A DNA stretch of 64,000 nucleotides from Roseibium aggregatum (GCF_017309185.1 NZ_JAEKJZ010000009.1:124001-188000); one strand, 5' to 3'. Shown: positions 33,583-42,961, numbered from the stretch's first letter. Notes: generated by a model from the sequence alone, not told the origin. Made by a program: numbers and translations.

Positions 33583-34908
33583 TCAAGACGGCGCGGGAGC
33601 GCTCGCGCGGGCCGGTTCCGCGCCTGCAACGGGACGTGTCGGTCCGAGAGGCATGATCCTGAGCCTGGTGATCCGGTTCTTTTCCCGGCGCAGCACCGTG
33701 AAGCGAAAGCCGTGAAAGGTGAAGATCTGGCGCTCCTCGGGGATCATGCGCGCCTCGTGAATGACCAGCCCGGCGATCGTTGTCGCCTCGTCGTCCGGCA
33801 GGCTCCAGTCGGCGGCCCTGTTGAGGTCCCGGATCGGCACGGACCCGTCCACGATCATGGAGCCGTCGGCCTGCGGCCGGAGGCCTTCGAGGTCCAGGTC
33901 GTGCTCGTCGGCGATCTCGCCGACAATCTCCTCAAGAATGTCCTCCAGCGTCACCAGCCCCATCACCTCGCCGTATTCGTCCACGACGAGCGCGAAATGG
34001 GCCTTGTGCCGCAGAAAGGCATTGAGCTGATCCTGCAGGCTGGTCGTATCCGGCACAAACCAGGCCGGCGCCGCGATGTCCAGAATATCGATCTTGCCCG
34101 CGTCGCCACCGGCTGCGTGAAGGGCGCGCAGAAGATCCTTGGCGTGAAGCACGCCGACGAAATTGTCGCTTTTCTCGCGCCACAACGGCAGGCGGGTGTA
34201 GGGCGAGGCCAGCGCCGCGTCGACCAGCTTGGCCGGCTCCTCGTCGACATTGAGCGCGACCATGTTGGTCCGGTGAACCATGACGTCGGAAACCTCGAGC
34301 TCCGCGAGATCCAGAAGACCGCCGAGCCTGTCCCGCTCGCCTTTCTCAAGACCGCCTTCGATGTGCTGCAGATCGACCGCGCCACGCAATTCCTCATGGG
34401 CCGAAAGCCCGGACGTATCGTCCCCCACATTGACGCCGACCAGACGCAGAAGGATTCGAACGATCCATTCCACACCGACCACCACCGGCCCGAAGACGCC
34501 GACGACGACGCGTACCACCGGAGACACCCTCAGCGCGAACTGTTCCGGATTGGAGATCGCCCAGGTTTTTGGCAGGACTTCCGCAAAAATCAGCACCAGC
34601 GCGGTCATGACCAGGGTCGCCAGGGCGACACCGGCCTCGCCGAACAGGTTCAGAAACACGCTGGTCGCCAGCGCGGAGGCCAGGATGTTGACAAGATTGT
34701 TGCCAAGCAGCAGCGCGCCGATCAGCCGCTCGCGCGAGGCGATCAGGCGGCTCACGACGCGCGCGCGCCAGTCGCCCTTTTTCTCCAGATGGTGCATCCG
34801 CGCCCGCGAGGCCGCGGTCAGCGCGGTTTCCGAACCGGAAAAGAACCCCGACAGGAACAAGAGCAGGATGATGGCGGCGATCGCCAGCCAGAGAGCCGTG
34901 TCCGTCAT
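33583..34908 (-). CDS. CNNM/CorC-family membrane protein (DUF21, CBS pair, CorC/HlyC domain)
   Basis: Protein of 441 residues with an N-terminal DUF21 domain (about four helices, opening IILLLFLSGFFSGSETALTA), a tandem CBS module (VMVHRTNMVALNVDEE region) and a C-terminal CorC/HlyC domain. Homologues take part in Mg2+ or other cation transport, often as efflux. It overlaps aroB by 4 bp (ATGA) in an aroK-aroB-CorC operon, an order common in alphaproteobacteria; there is no known metabolic reason for the link. Confidence 0.9.
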   Translation of the reverse strand: MTDTALWLAIAAIILLLFLSGFFSGSETALTAASRARMHHLEKKGDWRARVVSRLIASRERLIGALLLGNNLVNILASALATSVFLNLFGEAGVALATLVMTALVLIFAEVLPKTWAISNPEQFALRVSPVVRVVVGVFGPVVVGVEWIVRILLRLVGVNVGDDTSGLSAHEELRGAVDLQHIEGGLEKGERDRLGGLLDLAELEVSDVMVHRTNMVALNVDEEPAKLVDAALASPYTRLPLWREKSDNFVGVLHAKDLLRALHAAGGDAGKIDILDIAAPAWFVPDTTSLQDQLNAFLRHKAHFALVVDEYGEVMGLVTLEDILEEIVGEIADEHDLDLEGLRPQADGSMIVDGSVPIRDLNRAADWSLPDDEATTIAGLVIHEARMIPEERQIFTFHGFRFTVLRREKNRITRLRIMPLGPTRPVAGAEPARASAPAPS

Positions 34909-36047
34909 GCCTGAAGTTTCTCCTTGAGGAAGTCGGCGACCAGCGCGGGATCGACGCCCTTTTCGACAAAGGCCTCGCCGATGCCGCGGGTCAGAATGAA
35001 GGTCAGCGCGCCCCGGCTGACCTTCTTGTCCTGTGCGATGATGTCCATGAAGGTATCGGCAGGCGGCAGCTGCCCCGGAATGTCCTGGATCCGGACCGGC
35101 AGGCCGACATCGCTCAGATGCCTGTGCACGCGTTCGACGGTCTCTCCGCCAACCAGCCCCAGACGCTCGGAGAATTCGTGCGCCAGCATCATGCCGATAG
35201 CGACCCCCTCACCGTGAACGAGACGCTCGGTTTCATAGGAAACGGCCGATTCCAGCGCGTGTCCGAAGGTATGGCCGAGATTGAGGAGCGCGCGCTTGCC
35301 CGATTCCAGTTCGTCGGCGGCAACAACATCCGCCTTGGCCTGGCAGGAACGGGCGACCGCTTCGTCGCGCTCCGGCCCGCCGTCGAAGACCGCCTTCCAG
35401 TTCTGCTCGAGCCAGGCGAAGAACGCCGCGTCGCCCAGAAGGCCGTATTTCGCGACCTCGGCGTATCCCGCGCGGAAATCGCGAAGCGGGAGCGTGTCGA
35501 GAATGGCGGTATCGGCCAGAACCAGCGCAGGCTGGTAGAAAGCGCCGATCAGGTTCTTGCCGTAGCGCGTGTTGATGCCGGTCTTGCCACCGACCGAGCT
35601 GTCAACCTGCGCCAGCAGGGTTGTCGGTACTTGCACGAAGGCCATGCCCCGGCGGACGCTGGCCGCGACGAAGCCGGCCAGATCGCCCGTCACCCCACCG
35701 CCCAGTGCAACCACCGCGTCGCCCCGCTCGAGCCTTGCGCCAAGCACCTCGTTGCACAGCCGTTCGAATTCGGAGAAACACTTGGTACTTTCGCCCGGCG
35801 GCACGGTCAGAACCGTGTGTTGCAGACCGGCCGCATCGAGGCTCGCCGAAATCCGATCCATATGCAGCGCAGCGACGGTTTCGTCGGCGACGATCGCCAG
35901 ACGCGCATCCGGCAGAACGCAAGCGATCTCGGCGCCGGCGCCGCCGGTCAGTCCGCGCCCGATCTTGATGTCATAGCTGCGCGCACCCAGGTCGACCCGG
36001 ACATTCTGCAATTGGGAAGCTGTTTCGGTTACGGCCGTGTCTGTCAT
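34905..36047 (-). CDS. aroB: 3-dehydroquinate synthase
   Basis: Second step of the shikimate pathway, turning DAHP into 3-dehydroquinate with NAD+ and a divalent metal. The 380-residue protein has the NAD-binding GGGVTGDLAGFVAAS, the substrate-loop DSSVGGKTGINTRYGKN, and metal ligands in NLGHTFGHALE. It starts 15 bp after aroK and overlaps the downstream CorC gene, so three genes are co-transcribed. Confidence 0.97.
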   Translation of the reverse strand: MTDTAVTETASQLQNVRVDLGARSYDIKIGRGLTGGAGAEIACVLPDARLAIVADETVAALHMDRISASLDAAGLQHTVLTVPPGESTKCFSEFERLCNEVLGARLERGDAVVALGGGVTGDLAGFVAASVRRGMAFVQVPTTLLAQVDSSVGGKTGINTRYGKNLIGAFYQPALVLADTAILDTLPLRDFRAGYAEVAKYGLLGDAAFFAWLEQNWKAVFDGGPERDEAVARSCQAKADVVAADELESGKRALLNLGHTFGHALESAVSYETERLVHGEGVAIGMMLAHEFSERLGLVGGETVERVHRHLSDVGLPVRIQDIPGQLPPADTFMDIIAQDKKVSRGALTFILTRGIGEAFVEKGVDPALVADFLKEKLQA

Positions 36048-36062
36048 GTGTCGTTTCTTGAA

Positions 36063-36710
36063 TCAGGAACTCAGGGTCTGCGGGGCGAAGTCCCCCGCCT
36101 CTTGAAGCAGATGATCCGCAAGCGTGGCGAGGATCTCGTCCACCACCACATCATGCGGCACCTCCTTGGAAACCACGGTCAATTCCGCCTTGGCATAAAC
36201 CGGTTCCCGGTCGGCCATCAGTTTGCGCATCGTGCCTTCCGGATCCGGCGTTTGCAGCAAGGGACGGGTCGTACGCCTGCGCACGCGCGCCATGGCCGTC
36301 TGGAAATCCACCTTGAGCCAGATGGACAGACCGTGCGCGGCGATTTCCGCACGGGTCGCCGTGCTCATGAAGGCGCCTCCGCCCGTGGCCAGAACCAGAG
36401 GCCCCTCGCGCAAGAGCCGGGCAATCACCCGCTCTTCGCCGCTGCGAAAATAGGGTTCGCCATGCGCTGCGAAAATCTCCGCGATCGACATGTTGGCGGC
36501 CCGCTCTATCTCGGAATCCGCGTCGACGAAATCAAGCCCCAGACGCTGCGCCAAACGCTTGCCGATCGTCGACTTGCCGCAGCCCATGATGCCGACCAGC
36601 ACGATCGAGCGCTCCCCGAGGCTTCGCACCAGGCGGGCAACATCCACATGCTTCGCTCTCCGGCCCGCGGAACTCTCCGGCAGGGGCCGTTTGTTTTCAT
36701 CTCCTGTCAT
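36063..36710 (-). CDS. aroK: Shikimate kinase
   Basis: Phosphorylates shikimate with ATP, fifth step of the aromatic pathway. Walker A is GIMGCGKSTIGKRLAQ, the substrate-binding DADSEIERAANMSIAEIF follows, and GGGAFMSTATR supplies a conserved Gly-rich loop. The 215 residues include an N-terminal extension of about 35 residues, common in Rhizobiales enzymes. It heads the aroK-aroB-CorC operon. Confidence 0.96.
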   Translation of the reverse strand: MTGDENKRPLPESSAGRRAKHVDVARLVRSLGERSIVLVGIMGCGKSTIGKRLAQRLGLDFVDADSEIERAANMSIAEIFAAHGEPYFRSGEERVIARLLREGPLVLATGGGAFMSTATRAEIAAHGLSIWLKVDFQTAMARVRRRTTRPLLQTPDPEGTMRKLMADREPVYAKAELTVVSKEVPHDVVVDEILATLADHLLQEAGDFAPQTLSS

Positions 36711-36791
36711 GGGCGCGTTTTAGCATATTCGCAAAAAAAGACACGGGGGATGTCCGGCAAGTCGACACCCGACAGGAACCTGCCGCGAAAA

Positions 36792-37685
36792 TCAGGCCCC
36801 GGAGACCGAGAGCCGGCTCAGCGTTCTTTGAACGAGCGGCGTCTCCGGCCTGCAGCCGGGGCCTGAAAACGCCGCCCGCGCCATCGCCAGACCGGTTTCG
36901 ATCGCGGTTTCGTCGCTGGTCTCTCGCAGATAGCCGTGAAGAAAGCCCGCGCAGAAGGCATCGCCTCCGCCCGACCGGTCCTGGATGTCCGCCGGCCTCG
37001 GCGCCACACGCACCACGGCGTCCGGACGATAGCTCGTGACGGAGGTTCCCGCCCGGGTCACCACCAGATGGTAGGACCGTTCAACTCCGTCCCGCGCCAG
37101 GAGGTCCTCCACCGGCGCATTGTCCGTCGCCCGGGCCAGCTCATCGTGATTCGTGAAGCACAAATCCAGACCGGAGACCATTTCCGGATCGTATGTTCCG
37201 TTCATATCCGTGGAAACAGATCGTCCGGAGAGTTCGTTCGGCCGGCCTTGCGCGAACAGCAGACGGAATACGGCGGGGGAGACATGGACATGTTCGAACC
37301 GGGAAAAATCGATCCGCTCGATCAGGTCATGCCACAACCGTCCCGACGCCGGCTGCCCGCCGCAGATCATGCTTTTGTCCGCTCCGATGCTGAAGATCGA
37401 GGCGACCGAAAGACCGCCTTCGGGATCGCTCGTAGAGAGAGAGACATCCACTCCGGCTCCCGCCAGGCAGTCGAGAGCAAAACGGGACAGGGGGTCCTGT
37501 CCGACAACGGTCGCGAAATGCACCTCGTGACCGAGGCGGGCGAGCCAATGAGCGGTATTCGCCGGGGAGCCGCCCCCGGACACGACGAGGCCGTCCGTGG
37601 GAAGCTTCTCATGCGGCCCGGGCAACCGCGGGACCCGGTAAAGGATGTCGAGCCCGGTGTTTCCGACGACGAGTATTCTGCTCAT
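36792..37685 (-). CDS. PfkB-family carbohydrate kinase
   Basis: Sugar or nucleoside kinase of 297 residues in the ribokinase family. It opens with a nucleotide/sugar-binding start (ILVVGNTGLDILYRV), has the N-terminal SGGGSPANTAHWLARLG and the C-terminal catalytic region DRSGGGDAFCAGFLHGYL, where the Asp is the base. The ATG at 37685 overlaps the stop of the upstream permease gene (ATGA). As the last gene of a sugar ABC operon, it probably phosphorylates the imported sugar. Confidence 0.9.
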   Translation of the reverse strand: MSRILVVGNTGLDILYRVPRLPGPHEKLPTDGLVVSGGGSPANTAHWLARLGHEVHFATVVGQDPLSRFALDCLAGAGVDVSLSTSDPEGGLSVASIFSIGADKSMICGGQPASGRLWHDLIERIDFSRFEHVHVSPAVFRLLFAQGRPNELSGRSVSTDMNGTYDPEMVSGLDLCFTNHDELARATDNAPVEDLLARDGVERSYHLVVTRAGTSVTSYRPDAVVRVAPRPADIQDRSGGGDAFCAGFLHGYLRETSDETAIETGLAMARAAFSGPGCRPETPLVQRTLSRLSVSGA

Positions 37686-38524
37686 CTGTCCGCCTGACCC
37701 GTGAATGCCGCCATCACGTAGCGCTGCGCGGAAACGAAGACGACGATTGTCGGCAGGGCGGACAGCAGCGCCACCGCCATCGCGGGCCCCCAAAGCGGCT
37801 CCACGTCGTCGATCGAGGAGAAATACTTGATCCCGACCGCGAGCGTTTGTTTGTCCTGGGAATCGAGCACCAGCAGGGACCAGAGATAGATGTTCCACGC
37901 GCCCATGAAACTGATCACGGAAAGCGAAGCGATCGGCGACAGCACATTCGGAACGCCGAAATGCAGAAGCTGGCGGAAAGGGCCCGCGCCATCCATTCGA
38001 GCGGCCTCGAACATCGCGCCCGGCAATTGCCGGAACGCCTGGCGCATGAAGAAGACATAAAAGCCGATATAGGCAATCGACGGCACGATGACCGCGGTGA
38101 GCGTGTCGTACCAGCCGATGAGGGAGATCCCGACGTAAAGCGGCACGATGCCGATGGCTGTCGGAAACGTGAGCGTGGCAACGACGGTCCAGAACAGCAC
38201 GTTTCGGAACTTGAACCGCATGTGAGCGAACGCAAATCCGGCGGGGACCGCGATCAGCATCTTTCCAAGCGTCACAAGACCGGCCACGACAATCGAATTC
38301 CACAGCCAGGCGCCCACGGGATAGCGGCGGAAAGCGTCCGTGAAATTGCTCAGCGTGGGATCGTCCGGCCAGAACCGGAACGCCTTGCTCAAGATGAGAT
38401 CGTTCGGCGTGAAAGCCGTGGTCACCATCCAGAACAGCGGAAACACGGAAAAGAGCGCGACGGCGGCGAGAATCAGGTGCGAGAACAGCGCCGGCCCGGC
38501 CGCGCCCGGCATGTCAGCTTTCAT
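37682..38524 (-). CDS. Sugar ABC transporter permease, MalG/UgpE type
   Basis: Inner-membrane permease of 280 residues with six predicted helices and the permease EAA loop (FEAARMDGAGPFRQLLHFGVP). The opening FPLFWMVTTAFTPNDLI is typical of carbohydrate-uptake-1 MalG-type permeases. It overlaps the MalF-type permease by 11 bp and the kinase by 4 bp, so the operon is tightly coupled. Confidence 0.92.
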   Translation of the reverse strand: MKADMPGAAGPALFSHLILAAVALFSVFPLFWMVTTAFTPNDLILSKAFRFWPDDPTLSNFTDAFRRYPVGAWLWNSIVVAGLVTLGKMLIAVPAGFAFAHMRFKFRNVLFWTVVATLTFPTAIGIVPLYVGISLIGWYDTLTAVIVPSIAYIGFYVFFMRQAFRQLPGAMFEAARMDGAGPFRQLLHFGVPNVLSPIASLSVISFMGAWNIYLWSLLVLDSQDKQTLAVGIKYFSSIDDVEPLWGPAMAVALLSALPTIVVFVSAQRYVMAAFTGQADR

Positions 38525-39413
38525 AATGGACCCTCCTCTCGAACATCCGGACTTGCGCCCAGGTCACGATCAGGACGAGAAGAATGATCAGCACGGCGGA
38601 GGCGCTGGCCTGCCCGAACTGGAAAAACCTCAGGCCCCGCTCGAACATGTAATAGAGAACGTTAGTCGACTGACCGAAGGGACCGCCTTCCGTGAGCACG
38701 TCGATCGTCGCGGCGATATCGTCGAGAACGCTCATTGTCGTGGTTACGGCGACAAAAAAGAACGTGGGTGAGATCAACGGCAGTTCGACGGTCCAGAACG
38801 CCCGCCAGGACCCTGCCCCGTCGAGCTTCGCCGCTTCCATGACCGACCCCGGCACGCTGGCGAGTGCGGCGGCGAACAGGAGCATGTTCAAGCCGAAATT
38901 TTTCCAGAAACTGACGATGACGACGCACCACAACGCCAGGGACGGGTCGGAATACCAGCGGCTGGGGGCGAGACCGAACCAACCGAGCAGCGTATTGAAA
39001 AACCCGTTTGTCGGGTCGAACAGCCAAAGCCATGCCATCCCGGCGGTGGAATAGGCCAGCATCGTCGGCAGAAAAAGCGCCGCCTTGTAGGCGTTGGCGA
39101 GAAACGGTTTCCGGATGCGCAGAATGAGCGTCGCCAAAGCCAGAGGCACTGCGATCTGGGCTGGAATGAGAACCGCGCAGTAAAGAACTGTGTTCAGGAG
39201 CGCCGTTTGAAACTGGGGATCGCGCAGGATGACACGGTAATTGTCCAGACCGACGAATTTCATGTCCGGACTGATGAAGTTCCAGTCGGAGACGGAAAGG
39301 ACGCCGGAAAAGACAACGGGTGCGTAAAGAAAGACCAGCACGAAAAGGATAGCTGGCCCCACCAGAATATAGGGGGCCAGCACCTTCAGCGTCGCACGCA
39401 GGGCAATCTGCAT
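38514..39413 (-). CDS. Sugar ABC transporter permease, MalF/UgpA type
   Basis: Partner permease of 299 residues with six predicted helices and the EAA loop (MEAAKLDGAGSWRAFWTVEL). The N-terminal LVGPAILFVLVFLYAPVVF segment is typical of the MalF/UgpA group. It starts 10 bp after the solute-binding protein gene and overlaps the second permease. No ATPase gene exists in this operon, so a shared MsmK/UgpC-like ATPase must energise it. Confidence 0.92.
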   Translation of the reverse strand: MQIALRATLKVLAPYILVGPAILFVLVFLYAPVVFSGVLSVSDWNFISPDMKFVGLDNYRVILRDPQFQTALLNTVLYCAVLIPAQIAVPLALATLILRIRKPFLANAYKAALFLPTMLAYSTAGMAWLWLFDPTNGFFNTLLGWFGLAPSRWYSDPSLALWCVVIVSFWKNFGLNMLLFAAALASVPGSVMEAAKLDGAGSWRAFWTVELPLISPTFFFVAVTTTMSVLDDIAATIDVLTEGGPFGQSTNVLYYMFERGLRFFQFGQASASAVLIILLVLIVTWAQVRMFERRVHYES

Positions 39414-39423
39414 TCGAATTGGC

Positions 39424-40671
39424 TCAACCTGCCGAAATCAGCTGGGACAGTTCGGATTGAGCCTGGGCCATGGCCTGCTCGGGCGTGTCGACGCCTTCCA
39501 GAACGCGGGCAACCTTTTCGCGCCAGACGCTTTGACCTTCAAGACCGCGCTTGCCGGGCCAGATGGTCTCCGACGTCAGGCCGGCTTCGAGCTGGGCGAC
39601 GGCCGCCGTCTGAAGCGGCTGAAGCGGAATGTCATGGACCGACGTGTTCAGGTAACCGACTTCCGACCAGATCAGCTGACCTTCGGGGGACGCGCAGAAC
39701 TTGAGAAAGTCCATCGAGGCCTGGGCCAGTTCCTGCTCGCGTGCGTAGACTGCCAGGAAGTTGCCCCCGGAGTTCATGTTGCGCTTTCCGTCGAGGCTCG
39801 GGAACATGACGTCCTTGAACTCGATGTCGGAAGCCGCCGCCGTCGAAGCACGCGACGAGGACGTGGCGCAAATCGCGATATTGCCGGCGAACATTGCCTT
39901 TGCCTGCCCGCCGTAGTCCAGGTTCTTCCAGGCGCCGGACTTGACCGGTTCTGCGAAGGCCTTCATGCCGCGAATGGCTGCCGGGCTGTCGCAGACAACC
40001 GTTTCGCCATCCAGGATGAAGCCGCCCGCGTTCTGGACGTAGGCCTGCGAGGTCCATTCGTTGTTGGACAGGTCAAGCGCCGAACGGTAGGTCGGATGGC
40101 CCTTGCCACCGAGCGCCTTTTCGATCGTGTTGGCCTGCTCGAGCAGCCAGGCGTGATCGATGTCGAGCGGGATGTTTTCGTCCAGACCCGCCTCGCGCCA
40201 CAGGTCCATATTGATCCAGGTTACCGGCGTGGACATGGCCCAGGGCAGGCCGATCAGCGCATTGTCGATGTTCACCAGCGAGCGGACGGACGGCTTGAAC
40301 TGGGTAATGATCTCCTCGGCACTGGCCTCGTCGATGTCGAAGAAATCGCGTGCGCCAAGCGTGCGTTTGGCGAAATAGCCGAATTTCCAGCCGGTGATCA
40401 TCATTTCCACCGGGTGGCCGGAAGCGATGGAGGCCATGGCCTTTGTGGCCATCTGCTCATAGTTTCCGTCGAAACGGTTGACGACCTTCACGCCCGTGCC
40501 CTTGGCGTTGTAGGCATCCACAACCTTCTGGAACGGACGATCCGAGCCCCAGGGGCTGGAGATCGTGATCGTCACGTCGTTGGCGAAAGCCCGGATGGGA
40601 AGAATGGACGCGGCGGCGAGGCCGGCGGCACCCATGGTGAAATTGCGGCGGTTAATATTGAATTCGGTCAT
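39424..40671 (-). CDS. Extracellular sugar-binding protein of the ABC transporter
   Basis: Periplasmic solute-binding protein of 415 residues, extracellular solute-binding family 1. The N-terminus NRRNFTMGAAGLAAASILP has a twin-arginine-like pair and hydrophobic core, suggesting Tat export. The mature part contains GLPWAMSTPVTWINMDLWREA (partly quoted), typical of UgpB/MalE-like binding domains. It is first in the operon, downstream of a palindromic operator, and divergent from a GntR regulator. The sugar is not identifiable. Confidence 0.9.
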   Translation of the reverse strand: MTEFNINRRNFTMGAAGLAAASILPIRAFANDVTITISSPWGSDRPFQKVVDAYNAKGTGVKVVNRFDGNYEQMATKAMASIASGHPVEMMITGWKFGYFAKRTLGARDFFDIDEASAEEIITQFKPSVRSLVNIDNALIGLPWAMSTPVTWINMDLWREAGLDENIPLDIDHAWLLEQANTIEKALGGKGHPTYRSALDLSNNEWTSQAYVQNAGGFILDGETVVCDSPAAIRGMKAFAEPVKSGAWKNLDYGGQAKAMFAGNIAICATSSSRASTAAASDIEFKDVMFPSLDGKRNMNSGGNFLAVYAREQELAQASMDFLKFCASPEGQLIWSEVGYLNTSVHDIPLQPLQTAAVAQLEAGLTSETIWPGKRGLEGQSVWREKVARVLEGVDTPEQAMAQAQSELSQLISAG

Positions 40672-40706
40672 TTCCGTCGTCTCCGAGGGGGAATGAGAAC
40701 AAGGCT

Positions 40707-40722
40707 TGCTGTATACACAGCA
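40707..40722. promoter_or_regulatory. Candidate GntR/HutC-type operator of the sugar ABC operon
   Basis: TGCTGT-ATAC-ACAGCA, an inverted repeat with the GTATAC core common to HutC-subfamily GntR sites, 35 bp upstream of the solute-binding gene and 213 bp upstream of the divergent GntR gene. Binding by that regulator is inference. Confidence 0.55.
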
Positions 40723-40935
40723 GATGACCCGCCTGATTTAGCAAGTGCGTTTGATACATTTGTGTCAGTGATCTGGCAGATCGATGAAGATTGCCCCCCG
40801 CGATCGCCCACGGCCTTCGCGCTTGAGAGAGCCGCCGGGAATGTCCTAATACCAAGCGGCATTGCCCTTCGCTCGACTGACCGCCTTCCCGGGCCGGACC
40901 GACGAAGGAAGACCGCGCATGGGAAAGGACACTTT

Positions 40936-41703
40936 GTGAACGTCGACCAACGATTGCTTCGCCTGGCGCGCCAGCCCTATGCGGACAAACACACACAGTC
41001 CATCTGGATGCAGATCTACGACCGGCTGGGGGAGGCCGTTGAATCCGGCCTGTTGCCCGAAGGATCCCGTTTGCCCGGGGAAGACGATCTGGCGTCCATG
41101 TTCGGCGTGACGCGGGTGACCCTGAGGCGGGCTCTTTCCCTGCTGCAACATGAAGGCCGCCTCGTTTCCCGCAAAGGTGTCGGCGTGTTCGTCAGGTCGA
41201 TCTCGGTTCGCTACGAGGTCAGGGAGACCGAGGCATTCAACATGGCCTTGAACGGCGCGGATTCCAGAATGGACGCCCTGTCGCTTGTTCGTAAGCCGGC
41301 CAGCGCGGACGCCGCCGAAGCCCTCGGCCTCAAGTCGGGAGAGGAAGTGACGGAAGTCCGCTTCATCCAGCACGCGCAATCGACGCCCTACTATTACGCC
41401 GTCAAGGAATTTCCGGTCTCGGTGATGCCGGAGTTCGCCCGGGACTATGAGAAGACCGGCTCCATTCTGGGCGCTTACGCGGCCGCCGGCATCGAGTCCT
41501 ATCTGCGCACAGAAACCCGCATCACCGGAGATTTTGCCACGGAGGAAGAGGCCGACCTGTTGCACATTTCCCGCCAGGCCCCGGTGCTGCGGTCCCGCTC
41601 CGTCAACGAGGACAACACCGGCCGCGCCATCGAGTACAATCGCGGCTGCTGGCCGATGCTCAGCGTCGAGCTTGTCTTCAACAACAAAACACCCTTTGCC
41701 TGA
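40936..41703 (+). CDS. GntR family transcriptional regulator (HutC/UTRA type)
   Basis: Regulator of 255 residues with an N-terminal winged helix (GEAVESGLLPEGSRLPGEDD, then FGVTRVTLRRALSLLQHEGR) and a C-terminal UTRA ligand-binding domain (RETEAFNMALNGADSR to the end). The GTG at 40936 was chosen for the AAGGA upstream; the frame is open much further but without sense. It is divergent from the sugar ABC operon and presumably represses it until a sugar phosphate or related effector binds. Confidence 0.88.
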   Translation: MNVDQRLLRLARQPYADKHTQSIWMQIYDRLGEAVESGLLPEGSRLPGEDDLASMFGVTRVTLRRALSLLQHEGRLVSRKGVGVFVRSISVRYEVRETEAFNMALNGADSRMDALSLVRKPASADAAEALGLKSGEEVTEVRFIQHAQSTPYYYAVKEFPVSVMPEFARDYEKTGSILGAYAAAGIESYLRTETRITGDFATEEEADLLHISRQAPVLRSRSVNEDNTGRAIEYNRGCWPMLSVELVFNNKTPFA

Positions 41704-41783
41704 GGCAACGCCTTGAGTCACCTTGCGCCCCAACCATGCAATTGGAACAATCCGGCTATCGATTCGCCGACCGGAGATACGCC

Positions 41784-41927
41784 GTGCCGACACTGACCCG
41801 CCTGCTGCTCGTGCTCATTTTGCTGGGTGGCCTCGGGTATGGCGCGATCTACGCCCTGGCGAACCTCGTCGAACCGCGCAAGCACGAGATCACAATCCGC
41901 GTAAAGAAGGACGGCTTTGGGCGTTAG
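41784..41927 (+). CDS. Small single-pass membrane protein
   Basis: A 47-residue ORF with one hydrophobic helix (LLLVLILLGGLGYGAIYALA) and a basic C-terminal tail (EPRKHEITIRVKKDGFGR). The GTG at 41784 has GGAG 9 nt upstream; an ATG at 41736 is an alternative. It ends 6 bp before xerD and is probably co-transcribed. Similar small proteins precede xerD in related Rhizobiales as far as I recall; the function is unknown. Confidence 0.65.
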   Translation: MPTLTRLLLVLILLGGLGYGAIYALANLVEPRKHEITIRVKKDGFGR

Positions 41928-41933
41928 GGTGCA

Positions 41934-42857
41934 ATGGCGACCGGCTTCGACCTGGAAAATTTTCTGGAAATGCTCTCCGCCGAACGGGGCGCGGCGGAAA
42001 ACACGCTTGCCGGCTACCGCCGGGATCTTGAGGACTTTTCAGGCTTTCTCGGCAAGACGAAACTTGCCGCAGCCACCTCGGAGCACATTTCCGCCTATAT
42101 GAGCGACCTGACGCGGCGCGGTTTTGCCGAAAGCTCCCAGGCAAGACGTCTCTCCGCAGTCAGGCAGTTCTATAAATTCCTGTATGCAGAAGGCAACCGG
42201 GAGGACGACCCGACGCGAACGTTGTCGGCTCCGAAAAAGCGGGGCAGCCTGCCGAAGGTGCTCACCATGGAGGACGTCGACCGGCTGATCACCACCGCGC
42301 AAAACGAGTCGGAGAAGCCGCAGAAAACGCCGGCCGCGCGATTGCGCGCCCAGCGCATGTACACGCTGATCGAGGTCTTGTACGCGACGGGCCTGCGCGT
42401 TTCCGAACTCGTGTCCCTGCCCGTTTCCGCCGCGCTGAGAGACGCCCGCCTGATCGAAATCAGGGGCAAGGGCGGCAAGGAACGTCTCGTTCCGCTTTCC
42501 CCTGCCGCCCAGGCCGCCATGAAGGATTATGTCGGATTGCGCAAGGCCGAGGGCGCTTTTGAAAGAAGCCCGTGGCTGTTCCCCTCCCACGGAGACAGCG
42601 GCCACCTGACGCGGCAGCATTTCGGGCGGGAGCTGAAAGATCTGGCGATCCTGGCAGGTCTTGACGCCGCGAAGGTCTCGCCGCATGTGCTCCGCCATGC
42701 CTTCGCTTCGCACCTCCTGCAAAACGGCGCGGACCTGCGCGTGGTGCAGCAGCTTCTGGGACATGCGGATATCTCCACCACCCAGATCTATACCCATGTC
42801 CTGGACGAGCGCTTACGCGAGCTGGTGGAAAGCACCCATCCCCTGGCGCGGAAGTAA
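41934..42857 (+). CDS. xerD: Site-specific tyrosine recombinase XerD
   Basis: Chromosome-dimer resolution recombinase acting with XerC at dif. The 307-residue protein has the SAM-like N-terminal DNA-binding domain and a catalytic domain with Arg in ATGLRVSELVSLPV, His-x-x-Arg in SPHVLRHAFASHLLQNGAD, the second His in LLGHADISTTQIYTH, and the Tyr nucleophile in the latter. It looks like the housekeeping Xer, not a mobile-element integrase, given its core-gene context. Confidence 0.93.
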   Translation: MATGFDLENFLEMLSAERGAAENTLAGYRRDLEDFSGFLGKTKLAAATSEHISAYMSDLTRRGFAESSQARRLSAVRQFYKFLYAEGNREDDPTRTLSAPKKRGSLPKVLTMEDVDRLITTAQNESEKPQKTPAARLRAQRMYTLIEVLYATGLRVSELVSLPVSAALRDARLIEIRGKGGKERLVPLSPAAQAAMKDYVGLRKAEGAFERSPWLFPSHGDSGHLTRQHFGRELKDLAILAGLDAAKVSPHVLRHAFASHLLQNGADLRVVQQLLGHADISTTQIYTHVLDERLRELVESTHPLARK

Positions 42858-42961
42858 CCGTGTTTCAAAGCCTCCACGAGGCCTGAAACAAGCTCTATTG
42901 CACCGCAGCAAACACCGCCCTACACTCCGCTGCCTAAAATTTTAGCATCGGACCCCGATAC

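Noticed and set aside
37686..38303. Upstream extension of the PfkB kinase frame
   Set aside because: This part is out of frame with the permease gene it overlaps; the kinase starts at the ATG at 37685 with an ATGA overlap.
39457..40935. Long plus-strand open frame before the GntR gene
   Set aside because: It is antisense to the solute-binding protein gene; only the part from the GTG at 40936 encodes the regulator.
41934..42857. Integrase of a mobile element
   Set aside because: The protein has full XerD character and lies among core genes far from the tRNA attachment site.
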